NCBI RefSeq assembly: GCF_000003815.2
Contig: NC_049983.1
Location: 8,707,943 to 8,771,942 of the forward strand
DNA: 64,000 bases
Direction: 5' to 3'
DNA from: Branchiostoma floridae
Taxonomy: Eukaryota; Chordata; Leptocardii; Amphioxiformes; Branchiostomatidae
The position numbers and the translations under genes are program-made. Positions within the stretch are counted from its first letter, which is position 1; the number at the start of each line of letters is the position of its first letter. Of the stretch, positions 37,411 through 63,331 are shown piece by piece. The notes under the pieces were generated by a model, which saw only the letters and a list, made by a program, of their open reading frames with translations, had not been told where the DNA came from and searched no databases.

Positions 37411-39893
37411 TGTATATATGTTGAGTTTGGGCTGGGGGTCTGAAATCCAGGCTACACTGTAGGTGGTAAACACCATATAGTATGGAAATCAAGGAACAGT
37501 AAATTTGTTCTAGTACTAACAACAAATCTTGACATGCTCATTTTCATCCATACAGCAGAAATACAAACACTGAGATGTGTCTTATTAGCATGGATTTATT
37601 TCACAAAGTACGAATTGCCCAACCTTCTCAAATGAGCTGCCCCAATGACACCTTGAAGTATGGCATTTTGTGATGTCCAACCATTGACACTTAAGTTTAC
37701 AGCATTGAATCTATCAGTTAAAGACATAGATGTACAGGTTTAGCTGGTATTAGGAGACCAAAACTGTTCTTCAAAAAAAGTTCTAGAATTACACACATAA
37801 ATGTACAAAATAAAAGTAGTCCAGATACCAGACAGCAGTGGCGATCTATTTCTTTTTACATAATTTTCAATTTTTGTGACTCTTGTCTTCCAGTAGTCTT
37901 CTACAGGTCACTTCAGAACAGCAATTACCACCATTAATATTGCAAATAAAGTAGCAAACATGTTGCTGCATTTTACCTTAAAACTTTTACTACTTTTGTT
38001 TTATAAGCCCGGTATTTACCATGATTGGAGATAGAAATCCTGTGTATTTGGTTCATTCTAAACACATTTTTTTCATGACCTAATTTCTTTGATACAAGTA
38101 ACTTGATTTCAGCAGGGCACACTGGTTTCACCAAGTATATATTGTTTTTGTTTGACAAACTAATTTTTCCCTACACCACATGCAACTTGTTCAGTTACTT
38201 ACAAACTTGTACACAAAACTGTTACATCTTATGTTAACAGCTGAACAATACAATATGCCCAATGCACATTTCTATAAATTTTTTTCCTTTGTACGGCCAC
38301 ACCAATTTTATTTCTTGGTTCTCGGATTTTGTCAGAAAAATATTGGGGCAGTCGGTTGAAAAAAAATTTGCAAAACGTCTGTGGTGAACTTATATAACAC
38401 ACAAAAAAAACAAGGTAAGTACAGTGTAGTCAAGTTTTCAGCTTTTCATGGCATGATTTATCCAATGAAACTCTTCCTTTGATTTTATACCACTGTTCTG
38501 ATCATCTGACTGCAAATAAGTGCTCTGATTGGTTTATCAGCAGTATATGCCCCTGGAATGGGTTTTTTTAAAGTCTGCAATAGCAAAGCCTATATTATTT
38601 TTCTTGGGACTAAATCTGATAACCAACAAATTGAATTGGTGTGGCCTACCAATAATTCAATAGACAGAAATGGACAGAAAATAACATGCATATTCACTGA
38701 GAAAAAAATGTAACATTCTAGTAGTGCAGATCATTTTATAGTCTTGTCAATGGTTCAAACAATAGGCAAGATATTAGTATTACTGCATGTATTTTTGTCA
38801 TGTACAATTCAACTCCTGCAGTACAACTTAAGTCTATAACGCTAGTTCACCTTTATTTGCGGGGTGACCTTTATCCGTTGTCTTTACAAACAGCACATTT
38901 AGGAGTATCAAATCTGCGGACTGTGGTTTCAAATTTGCAATATTTTCAAAATGGTCCGATTTGAAACCACCGTCCATCAACTTTATATTCCTCAATAGGA
39001 TAAGTAAAAACAGGAGATATAGGCCACCCTCGGATAAAGGTGAACCAACATTACAACTTCATTTGTCATGAGGGTGTTGTATGTGAAAGCTTGCAATAAC
39101 CCATTTCTACCTGTCTGCAAGCAAACCTACATCTAATTAAGTACAATCTAGTTCCATCTGACAGGAGCAAACATATTTGTTCATTTGTTGGCTGTGCCCA
39201 AAGATTTGTCAACCGTTTTAGTAAGGATACTGAAATGGTACATAATGTCCATCTAACTACACACCCGAATCGTATGCTAAACTGTATACATAATGCATAT
39301 TCATGTTTGTTCAACTTCTAGCCTCTTTGTCTACCACAATGGCTTCATACAGGATATTACTTGAAAACATTGTAATTTGTAGTACGTACTAACTTTTTTT
39401 GTCCAATAGATCTAGCTCCCATAGATATCATAACCAATACTTGAGAATAAACAAAATGCCAGACCAAATGATCCACTTCTTGATTCCCCATGATTAGAGC
39501 ACAAATGTTCCAAAGTAGCTTCATACAGAATCCCAAGAAAGTTTCCCATATAGTCTCCTTTTTTACACATTGTTTATGGCAACACACTGTCTCATATCTT
39601 CTTTACACAGTTTACATTGTGGAGCAGCATATACCATTCATAGGACATTAAACCACCAGTCTTCTTTTTGTCTTTTTATAAAATTCACATTCAAATTTTT
39701 CTGCACAAGATATCACTTAAAGAGCTTAAAGATCTACTGCAATGTGCAGCAACAGCATAGTTTGAGGCTAAGCTTGTAAAAGCCAGGAGCATAATCTTGG
39801 AAAAGAAAGTCGACTAATTTCTTATAAGAAAGTGCTACATGTATGGCACTACTCTGTTTAGGTTACTGGCTGGTCATGTCCGGTCTGTGTATG
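37411..39893 (-). other. Muskelin 3' flank, probable 3' untranslated region
   Basis: No coding signature. Candidate minus-strand AATAAA signals lie at 38307-38312 and 37595-37600. Which is used cannot be decided from the sequence. Confidence 0.4.
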
Positions 39894-54608
<14,715 letters not shown>

Positions 54609-54732
54609 CTTGCTTTTCCCGCCATCACGTGACTTCAAAATTCCACCCGCGCATGCGTAGTAATCTCTCGCGGTGCATGTTGGGAGCGCGCTCTCCCGTG
54701 TCGTCCTTTCCGGTTCTTGCGCGAGTGCAGAA
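54609..54732. promoter_or_regulatory. Bidirectional promoter of muskelin and RPL18A
   Basis: Only 124 bp separate the two start codons. Motifs visible: TCACGTGAC E-box at 54625-54633, an NRF1-type CGCGCATGCG at 54648-54657, a TTCCCGCC E2F-like site near 54616, and a YY1-like AAGATGGCGAC overlapping the muskelin start. A pyrimidine tract CCTTTCC at 54705-54711 fits the 5'TOP start of RPL18A. No TATA box. Confidence 0.75.
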
Positions 54733-57309
54733 ATGAAGGCGAAGGGAACGGTGAGGGAAAAATGTCATTTTTGGACAATAACCATGTAAAATATAAAACC
54801 AAAACTGCGCAGAATTGTAGATAAGGAACTTGTCTATCATTTGAAGGGTTTATGTTATTGCCATTGTCCAAAATTAATACTACATGAGGTTTTAGAAAGT
54901 GGTAAAAATTCAGTCTGCGGAGAAAAAGATGGCGGCATGCATGTGGGCCTTTGCCATGTGAGGTGTACTGAACTACCGAATGTTGAAGTTTAGGATTATA
55001 TAAGATAGGCAAATAAAACGGGTTATTCAATGGTGCTGTGTTAAAAAATTGGTTGCTTAAAACTTCGATGGCAAAGTTGCAAGTCTATGCAAATTTATGT
55101 AAATATACTAGTGAAGATATTTCTAAAACGTTGGCTAGGTGGATAGCCTAACAGTGCTAACACCAAAGAATGTACATTTGTGTACAAAAAAATACAGTGT
55201 ATATTGTAAGAAATGTTTGCAACTTTTGTTAAAATGATTATGTAGAATTTTTCCTTGTGCATTAAAAAGTAACATTCACGCACAACTTAATAATTTTATT
55301 ACTGAAGTAAAGAACATAGTAGTACTGGTAGCTAGGACTAATGTGTATGAAAAATGTTTAAAAAATCATGCTTTCTGTAAAGTTTACGATAAGATATGAT
55401 CTTAACACACATACAGTGTCCAGCTCACTTGTATGTATCATTTTTACACAGCTTAAAGAGTTCTGCGTGGTGGGGCGTCGTCTTCCCAGCAAGACGCAGG
55501 GCACCCCACCCCTGTACAAGATGCGCATCTTCGCCCCCGACCATGTCGTGGCCAAGTCTCGCTACTGGTACTTCATGAAGCAGCTCAAGAGTGTGAAGAA
55601 GGCCAACGGTGAAGTTGTGTCATGTCAAAAGGTGCAGTATTGTGTATTACATGACCTACTACAATATTGTGTTGTTAAACGTGGTAAAACTGCCCAAGAA
55701 CACCTTAAAATCTGGTCTATGTGGATAAGTGGTCACTATACTATAGATGAGATTTTTATTGGTTGTAGCAATGGGAACGGGAAACACTATCGAGTGAACA
55801 CCAACAAATGGTCACTTGGATCAGGTTGTCTGTATGTAAAGGTGGTCTGCTGTACAGGTATGAACAGGCTGTATGTAATTTTTCTGCAGTTTCATGAAAA
55901 ATGGTACATTTGAAGAAGTGCAAAGTTGTATTTTTCTAGTAACATTATTGGATGGTTTCAAATGTGTGGGATATGTACTGTACTACCAATTAGTGTCAAT
56001 GAATGATAGAGCAGAAACAATGTTTTTCATAGAGCCTATCGTGTTTCCTTTACAGGTGAGGGAAAAGAACCCCACCAGCATCAAGAACTACGGCATCTGG
56101 CTGCGCTATGACTCCAGGAGTGGGACCCACAACATGTACAGGGAGTACCGTGACCTGACTGTGGCCAGCGCTGTCACCGCCTGCTGTGAGCCTGCTTTTA
56201 CTACCTCACTCGAGATTTTAAAAAAAATAATGTTACATTTAGTGCCTCATTAGTGTACACATTGATTTGTTACCTTACTTGAATTGCTAGTAATTTTTGG
56301 AATAGTAACATTTGGAATAGTGCTTAGTAGTAGGAACAAATCAGCAACAGCGTTAACTGGAAGAGTAGTTAAGCTTTTTTTTTTCCCCATTTACCACAAT
56401 CATGAATGCTTTCCATCATGATTTTACCTACAAGTATTTTATAAGGTTTAAAGTTTGTTTCTAAAAGAACTATAGAGCCTTATTGTATCTCTCTAACAGT
56501 GTTACATTAGATAGAGAGGAAAAAACTGTAAATGTTCAATCTGTTACTTGCCTTTCCCGCAGACCGTGACATGGGTGCCCGTCATCGTGCCCGCGCTCAC
56601 TCCATCCAGATTATGAAGATCGAGGAGATCCCGGCAGCGAAGTGCCGCAGACCTAGCGTCAAGCAGTTCCATGTAAGCCTCCAACATGCATATGTCACTT
56701 ATGTAGTTAGAAAGACACTACAAGTAGCTATTTGGGATTGCTTATTCAGATTTCTTTGTCACGGTAATCTTTTGTGGTACTGTTGATAGCTTGTTTCGTC
56801 AGAATTTTTAGCGAATGTTAGAAATTTCGGCCTGTATGATAATGATACTCTAGTATCTTACCAGATTTTCTATTGTACGTGAAGGCTTCAAGCATAGACT
56901 GAGGTAGACCGTTGCCCTTCCTTTGATCTATGACGCCTTTCGTAGTTTGCTGGGCGTACCTGACTTAAGCTGGTTTGATGTGGCCCTGTCTGAACGGGCC
57001 GATTCACATTAAAACCGCTACCTTGCATATTTTGACTATTTTGCTGAGAAATCCAACTTAAACCATTCTGCAACTTTGACACGATTCCAATGAGTCAGAT
57101 TGTCAAAATTAGGTCTGAGTGAACCCAAGTTGGTTGTGATCCGGATTCTACATGTTATTTGAATCTGAGCCTATATCAGTTTCAGACTTGTAGTGACACC
57201 TCTGTTCTTGTTTCAGGCCTCCAAGATCAAGTTCCCTCTGCCCCATCGTGTGACCAAGAGGCTGCACAACCCACGCTTCACCACCAGGCGTCCCAACACT
57301 TTCTTCTAG
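54733..57309 (+). CDS. 60S ribosomal protein eL20 (RPL18A), 5 exons
   Basis: Exons: 54733-54750, 55452-55631, 56056-56185, 56563-56672, 57217-57309; GT-AG borders and phases all fit. The product is 176 residues, identical in length to human RPL18A. Exon 1 encodes only MKAKGT, a usual arrangement for ribosomal protein genes. Signatures: [69 protein letters not shown], and [13 protein letters not shown] ending RRPNTFF. It is a structural component of the large ribosomal subunit. A pyrimidine tract 22-28 nt upstream of the ATG suggests TOP-type translational control. Introns may host small RNAs. Confidence 0.97.
56882..57016 (+). ncRNA. Two consecutive hairpins in RPL18A intron 4, possible snoRNA
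   Basis: Hairpin 1 (56882-56939) pairs AAGGC/GCCTT and CATAGA/TCTATG around an internal loop. Hairpin 2 (56972-57016) pairs GGTTT/AAACC, ATGTG/CACAT and GCCC/GGGC. Two hairpins with internal loops resemble an H/ACA snoRNA, and vertebrate RPL18A introns host one. However, convincing H (ANANNA) and ACA boxes were not found at the expected places. Confidence 0.2.
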
Positions 57310-59356
57310 AATGGGTCCAGATGTGTGTGCTCAGATTTGGGAAAATACATAAAAAGCTACAATGTAACACCTCACAGTTGTCTGTTTTTGTGTACTTTGC
57401 ATTTGTCATTTTTACTCAGTTATTATGAGGTTACAAATGGCCAAGAACACCACTGGGAAGGGATAAAATTTGGACAGGTGTTCACTATTCTTAATGCTTG
57501 TGTTAATGAGGAAAATAATCTAACGGACCACCAAAAATGGTCATTGGTCACAGCCTGGTTTGTAGTACAGTTGTAAACTGTGTTGAAGTCCAGTTTTGAA
57601 AGCTGATCCTGGTAACTACATACTGTAATTCCTGATTTTTTCAATGTACTGTTATGTTCACGGTTTTCACGCTGACGACTGTAACGTGAACTTATCATTA
57701 CTGATAACAAATAATTCACAGCTTTTTTTTTTATGTGCACTCGCCGCAACAGTGAACATTTAGCTGAGAACAAGTTAAATTTTCTCAGACCATGAAAGTT
57801 TGGTACAGAGAAGACAAAGTGAATTACAGTATCTGAGATCTATTGGCTCTTTCAACTAAAAGCAAATTCAGTATATTCATACCTCACAGCACATTCCTTT
57901 AATGGAAAATCTTGAAGGTAGAAGTCTGTATAAACAAATCACTGCAATACATTATTCACTACAGTCATTAAGACTAAGAAAGGCATTTATAATGGGAGAT
58001 CCCAAACCTGCTTGTGAACATATAAAAAATACATCTACCCCGTTATATGATCTGACTGACCATAATGAAATGACCAGGAAACAAAAAGTGTTGAAATGTA
58101 TTTGTAATAATATTCAGTCTGGTGGTATTGCATTCAGAATTCCTAACGCCACTTCAAGTGTACCTGTAATAAAAAAAACACCTTTCCCAGTAATGCACCC
58201 AAATAAATGGATTTTTACCACAACATTACAATACCTGTACTAAACCAACATTAATGCACCCAGTATTACACAGTTAATGTCAGAGTTATAAACGGTAGAT
58301 GAAATTGCTAGTCACCAAATACAAATAAGTGTTAAAAACTGCTGCGTACATCGAGTCCCGCCAATCATACTTCTAGTGGTCTACAGACAAAATGTTTTCA
58401 CATGATGATATTTCCACAGTACAATACAGAAGTTAGCGGGAAGTCCCAAGTGACGAAAGCAGAATGAAAATTGAAATGATCAATTTTCTAACTTTGCCAA
58501 ACATCACATTGTAGTTGCAGTGACATGGAATACATGTATGTAAAGAGAAAGTTATAATTCAATGAAGAGATAACGATAAAATTGCTTTGAAGAAAGTGAC
58601 CCCCCCCCCCCCCACACACACTGCAGTGAGGATAGTCTAGAGCATCCAGAAAAAATTATTTGATTGTGAAGATACTGACTTGAATTTGACATCTCACTGA
58701 TGGTTTTGAATTAGCCACAATTTTTCCTCCATGATTATCAAATAAACTGCCCAAGTACACAACAAAATCAAAGAACAACTATTCACATGAAAGTGGTAAA
58801 AGTCAATTTTTAATGTTGTCTACTTCGTGCCAAATTGTTGGAACCATGATGTTTGGATTCAATCTGTGTATCTTTATATCCACTTTGGAAAAGCACAACT
58901 TCTATTACATAAACAATGTAACAGGTATCCATATATACAAACATAGAGCAACACAAACTTCATTGAATGGATGACATTGCATTTATACTGGCCAGTCTGA
59001 AAATATAAATGGCTTCTCTCAAAACAGGAACTTATGCAACATAACAATGCTTTCACAGCAGCAACAACATTGTAGTTGCAGGACATGTAGTTCTTTTCGT
59101 CCCTTTATATGCTGTACAGTATGAAACTGAGAGACTACATTATATGTAACACATCACCACCATAAAGTGATCTATAGTGATGTAATGTATTTGCAAAATA
59201 TTGCTTTTTCATGTATTAAAATGACCTTTTAAGCTTGCACTTTCCCTCATGAATTTATATCAAGAATATCCATAAGATGTTATCCATAATATCAAGTTTG
59301 TGTAACCTACGAACATAGAATTGTACAATTTAAGCATAGAAAAGGCACAGAGAACA
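57310..59356. other. Region between RPL18A and RAB29 3' ends
   Basis: Convergent gene ends. An AATACA hexamer near 57345 could serve RPL18A, and a minus-strand ATTAAA near 58807 could serve RAB29. A C run with CA repeats lies at about 58601-58620. The open frame at 57902-58243 has no family signature. Confidence 0.4.
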
Positions 59357-62300
59357 TCAGCTTCCACAGCAGCTCCTCCCTTCCTTCGCCTGCCTGACGT
59401 TGTCCTTGAGTTTGATGTGTCCTCCCTCAGCTTCTGTCTCCATGTTCCGCTGGGGCTGTGTGTCAGTGTGTCTGGCCAGGATTTCTTCAAGGAGGAAACT
59501 ACAGGCACAAAGGTTACATGTAAGTTACAAGGCAATCAGTGACGGCAGACTTCACCACCTTACTTATACTGGTTTGTCTACATGTTCCTCTGGGGCTGTG
59601 TGTCAGTGTGTCTGGCCAGGATTTCTTCCAGGAAGAAACTACAGGCACAAAGGTTACATGTAAGTTACAAGGCAATCAGTGACGGCAGACTTCACCACCT
59701 TGCTTATACTGTTTTGTGACCCGTCCATTCCCAATTAGTCTCTATGTTCCTCTGGGGCTGTGTCAGTGTGTCTGGCCAGGATTTCTTCCAGGAGGAAACT
59801 ACAGGCACAAAGGATAGGTTACAAGGCAATCAGTGACGGCAGACTTCACCACCTTACTTATACTGGTTTGTCTACATGTTCCTCTGGGGCTGTGTCAGTG
59901 TGTCTGGCCAGGATTTCTTCCAGGAGGAAACTACAGGCACAAAGGATAGGTTACAAGGCAATCAGTGACGTCAGACTTCACCACCTTACTTATACTGGTT
60001 TGTCTACATGTTCCTCTGGGGCTGTGTCAGTGTGTCTGGCCAGGATTTCTTCCAGGAGGAAACTACAGGCACAAAGGATAGGTTACAAGGCAATCAGTGA
60101 CGGCAGACTTCACCACCTTGCTTATACTGTTTTGTGACCCGTCCATTCCCAATTAGTCTCTATGTTCCTCTGGGGCTGTGTCAGTGTGTCTGGCCAGGAT
60201 TTCTTCCAGGAGGAAACTACAGGCACAAAGGATAGGTTACAAGGCAATCAGTGATGGCAGACTTCACCACCTTACTTATACTGGTTTGTCTACATGTTCC
60301 TCTGGGGCTGTGTCCGTGTGTCTGGCCAGGATTTCTTCCAGGAGGAAACTACAGGCACAAAGGATAGGTTACAAGGCAATCAGTGATGGCAGACTTCACC
60401 ACCTTACTTATACTGGTTTGTCTACATGTTCCTCTGGGGCTGTGTCCGTGTGTCTGGCCAGGATTTCTTCCAGGAGGAAACTACAGGCACAAAGGTTACA
60501 AAAAAAAGTAAGTTACAAGGCAATCAGTGACGGCAGACTTCACCACCTTACTTATACTGTTTTGTGACCCATTGTTTCCAACTTAGTCTCCATGTCCCTC
60601 TGGGGCTGTGTCCGTGTGTCTGGCCAGGATTTCTTCCAGGAGGAAACTACAAGCACAAAGGATAGGTTACAAGGCAATCAGGGATGGCCGACTTCATTCC
60701 CTTGCCTATACTACTTTGGGACCCACCCAGTCCCACAGACTGAACAGCTGAGCACTAAGGAAGTGGTATCCAATGGCTAAGTGGTTAGGCTAGGACACAA
60801 GATCTAGATATAACAGGTTTGACTCCTGTCTAAATGTGTCATTGGGAAAAGCACTTTACATGACTCCCCTCTCTCCACCCAGATGTAAATATGGGTACCT
60901 GACTGTGGCTGAGAAATATAGGGTAGAAGGAAGAGACTCCACAAGCCACCTTTTATAACAGCCCCTTTAACTGTCTCAAAAGGCAATGGAAGTTACTCTG
61001 AGTTCCTTTTCTAGTGTGTGAGAGCGTAGCAACATAGAAAATGTATGACAACACTGTATTGTATATATAAAGAAGCAAGAGACACACAAAAAGGCCCAAA
61101 ACAATAGCTCACTTTCTAGAGGGAATTAACCAGAAACCATGATAGATAAATGTCACATAATTGCAGTGATACTATGCTAAGATGAAAAAGAACAATACCA
61201 ACTTACTTCATAGACTCCTTTACATTGACATTGTCCTTGACTGATATCTCTGTCCATCCTATAAAGTTGTGTTCCTTACAGAACTCATTTACTTCTTCCT
61301 CTGTCACCGCCTTTTCTTGTAAATCAATCTGAAAGTAGCAGAGGACAAATCTAAAACACAGTGTACAGAGTACAGTGAATATGATTGAGAAATACATGTA
61401 ACGTTACTAAGGCAACAATAAATGACCTAATTTATCAGAAAAATCATAATTTTATTCACCTGTATCAGCAAATAGCAAATAAGAATACTTGTTCACACAC
61501 ACAGATGGAAATGTTTACCAATATTACATACAAAACTTCATATAAAACACAGCACTCGCCTTATTTGCTAGCAGCATACAAGGTACACAACGCCCGTCAG
61601 GAAGAGACACTTTTGAATCTAAGTCCTTTTTCCACTTTATGCAATTGTGGAATGTCTGTTTGGCCGTTACGTCAAAGATGATGACACAAGCAGAGGCATC
61701 CTTGTAGTAAACTCTTGTCATCGACGTAAATCTCTCCTGGCCTGGAAGAAAGCATACACGTATGAATCACGCTTTACCCAGTGGCAAGATAGAGGCATTA
61801 AAATGCCTGTCTTCTTACAATGTTGTATGTCTGTCATAGAAACATGATTGCTGACAAATTAAGGTACATAATAGATTGTGGTACTAGTAGCTTGAGTATA
61901 TCCCACACCTAGTGGCCAGCCCTTCTGACAGGCCCCTAGTCCCTGGCAGCAAGAGACTTGGTGACATGAGCTTTAAGTAGCACAAGCTATCTGCATATGT
62001 TCTGTTTAAGTGTTTCACTATATACTAGCAATTGTCAGGAATAACTTTTTCTCACCTGCAACATCCCATAACTGCAATCAATGTTTTCATGATATGAAAA
62101 AAAGGAAAGAAAGAATGAACAGTTATTTTCAGCAATTGACCATTGATCCAGTTGATTACACCTACATGTAATGTTACATGCAATAATAACATTCTAACAG
62201 TATTAGAAGATTTTTAATTACCTTTAATAAACCATCAAAACTTATAAAAACATATAACGTTATATCTATATATGTATATGTGCTGGTATGATATCCATTA

Positions 62301-63331
62301 ATATTCTGTATCTTTTAATATCAAATATTGTTTCAAGCAAAACGATTTGTTATTCCCCATTTATCCGCACTGAGCAATGGCATAACGTCACATGTTTACA
62401 ATTACTTCCTCACCTGAAATCTAACTGTGTCTTCCTCTGATATTTGAATGACCTTAAGTGCAAAATCAACTGTGAAAAACAGAAAGGTACATATATGTTA
62501 TGAACAGTAGAATGATCAATCAATCAATCAGCACATGACATTTTGGCACATGATCATTCGTGCCAACATTGGAATTCAGCAGACAAATTTTCAAGTGATA
62601 TAAACCAATGAAATACAAACACAGAAAGCAGCAAAAGATCTAAAAGTACAACCACCCTTCAAATCCAGAGAGGTAATGTTGCGGTATGCCTAAACACCAC
62701 AAATGACCACGAGGTGTGGTTGTTTTTAGTCATTTGTGGTGTTTAGACAGGCCTGTAATGTTGGAAAAGATTTAACATTAAGTTCTTGGCTTAAATCATT
62801 CCACAACTAAGGACTGTATTCTGGTTACAATTAAGAGGACTGTATTTTGGTTACATTTAAGAAGACTGTATTTTGGTTACATTTAAGAAGACTGTATTTT
62901 GGTTACATTTAAGAAGACTGTATTTTGGTTACATTTAAGAGGACTGTACTTTGGTTACATTTAAGAGGACTGTATTTTGGTTACATTTAAGAGGACTGTA
63001 CTTTGGTTACATTTAAGAGGACTGTATTTTGGTTACATTTAAGAGGACTGTATTTTGGTTACAATTTGGAGACAATCAAAATGATACGTGATAAACACAG
63101 TCAAAACGATAAGGGTCTAGTAAATACAACTGCACTGCATAACCACAACCAATGAGGTTATATAACCTCCTTGCCACAACATACAAATCCATCGAAACCA
63201 GTCTTAAACCTACCTCCCACCGTCGCCTTGTACTCCCTTTTGAAGGAGTCGTTGACGTACCGCTGCACAAACGACGTCTTCCCGACGGTGGCGTCACCGA
63301 TTATCAGGATCTTAAAGAGTCGTTCTGTCAT
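59357..63331 (-). CDS. RAB29-type small GTPase, 6 exons
   Basis: Exons: 63331-63214, 62469-62414, 62071-62056 (16 nt), 61741-61560, 61328-61207, 59498-59357; phases fit, total 211 residues (human RAB29 203). P-loop GDATVGKTSF (about residues 12-21), switch II WDVAGQERFTSMTR, NKID-type specificity motif LLANKID, and GWTEISVKDN in the SAK position. QERFTSMTR..YY.DASACVI and FCKEHNFIGWTE point to RAB29 within the RAB32/38/29 group. The C-terminus EGRSCCGS supplies a dicysteine prenylation site. RAB29 acts at the trans-Golgi and stressed lysosomes and recruits LRRK2 in mammals. Intron 4 uses a GC donor (AAG|GCGAGT). The start is the ATG at 63331. Confidence 0.93.
59520..60690 (-). repeat. Tandem array of partial RAB29 terminal-exon copies in intron 5
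   Basis: Eight extra copies of a unit (131-167 bp) lie beyond the genuine terminal exon. The plus-strand landmark tctggccaggatttctt occurs at about 59471 (genuine), then 59611, 59771, 59902, 60035, 60189, 60321, 60452 and 60619. On the minus strand nearly every copy has the acceptor ttgtgcctgtag followed by about 60 nt of exon sequence encoding FLLEEILARHTDT. The coding frame then hits a stop, so copies lack the dicysteine end. Confidence 0.93.
60776..60950 (+). mobile_element. tRNA-derived SINE
   Basis: Head taagtggttaggctaggaca with a box B-like ggtttgactcctg, then attgggaaaagcactttaca and tgtaaatatgggtacctg. Same layout as the minus-strand copies at 25405 and 32005. Confidence 0.65.
62056..62071 (-). 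other. RAB29 microexon 3, 16 nt
   Basis: Encodes LWDVA plus the first base of the Gly codon of the DxxG switch II motif. Acceptor tgattgcag and donor gtgaga are both good. Confidence 0.9.
62690..62746. repeat. 18 bp perfect hairpin in RAB29 intron 1
   Basis: Arms ctaaacaccacaaatgac (62690-62707) and its exact inverse (62729-62746), extended imperfectly outward. Probably a small fold-back MITE. Confidence 0.8.
62812..63064 (+). repeat. 26 bp minisatellite in RAB29 intron 1
   Basis: About ten copies of aagaggactgtattttggtt plus acattt, with copies alternating aagaag/aagagg and gtattt/gtactt. Confidence 0.95.

Noticed and set aside
55368-55913. A single 181-codon plus-strand gene
   Set aside because: Only 55452-55631 is coding (RPL18A exon 2); the rest is intron read in the open frame.
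56837-56905. C/D-box snoRNA in RPL18A intron 4
   Set aside because: A degenerate C box (tgataatgat) and a CTGA are present, but no terminal stem forms.
57902-58243. 113-codon plus-strand frame between RPL18A and RAB29
   Set aside because: AT-rich, no recognisable motif, no upstream signals; left as intergenic.
59400-60780. Plus-strand open frames of up to 129 codons with repeated SVCLARISSRRKLQAQRIGY
   Set aside because: They are antisense read-through of the RAB29 terminal-exon array; the minus strand carries the real exon.
62812-63064. CRISPR-like array
   Set aside because: Direct repeats without distinct spacers; a eukaryotic minisatellite.
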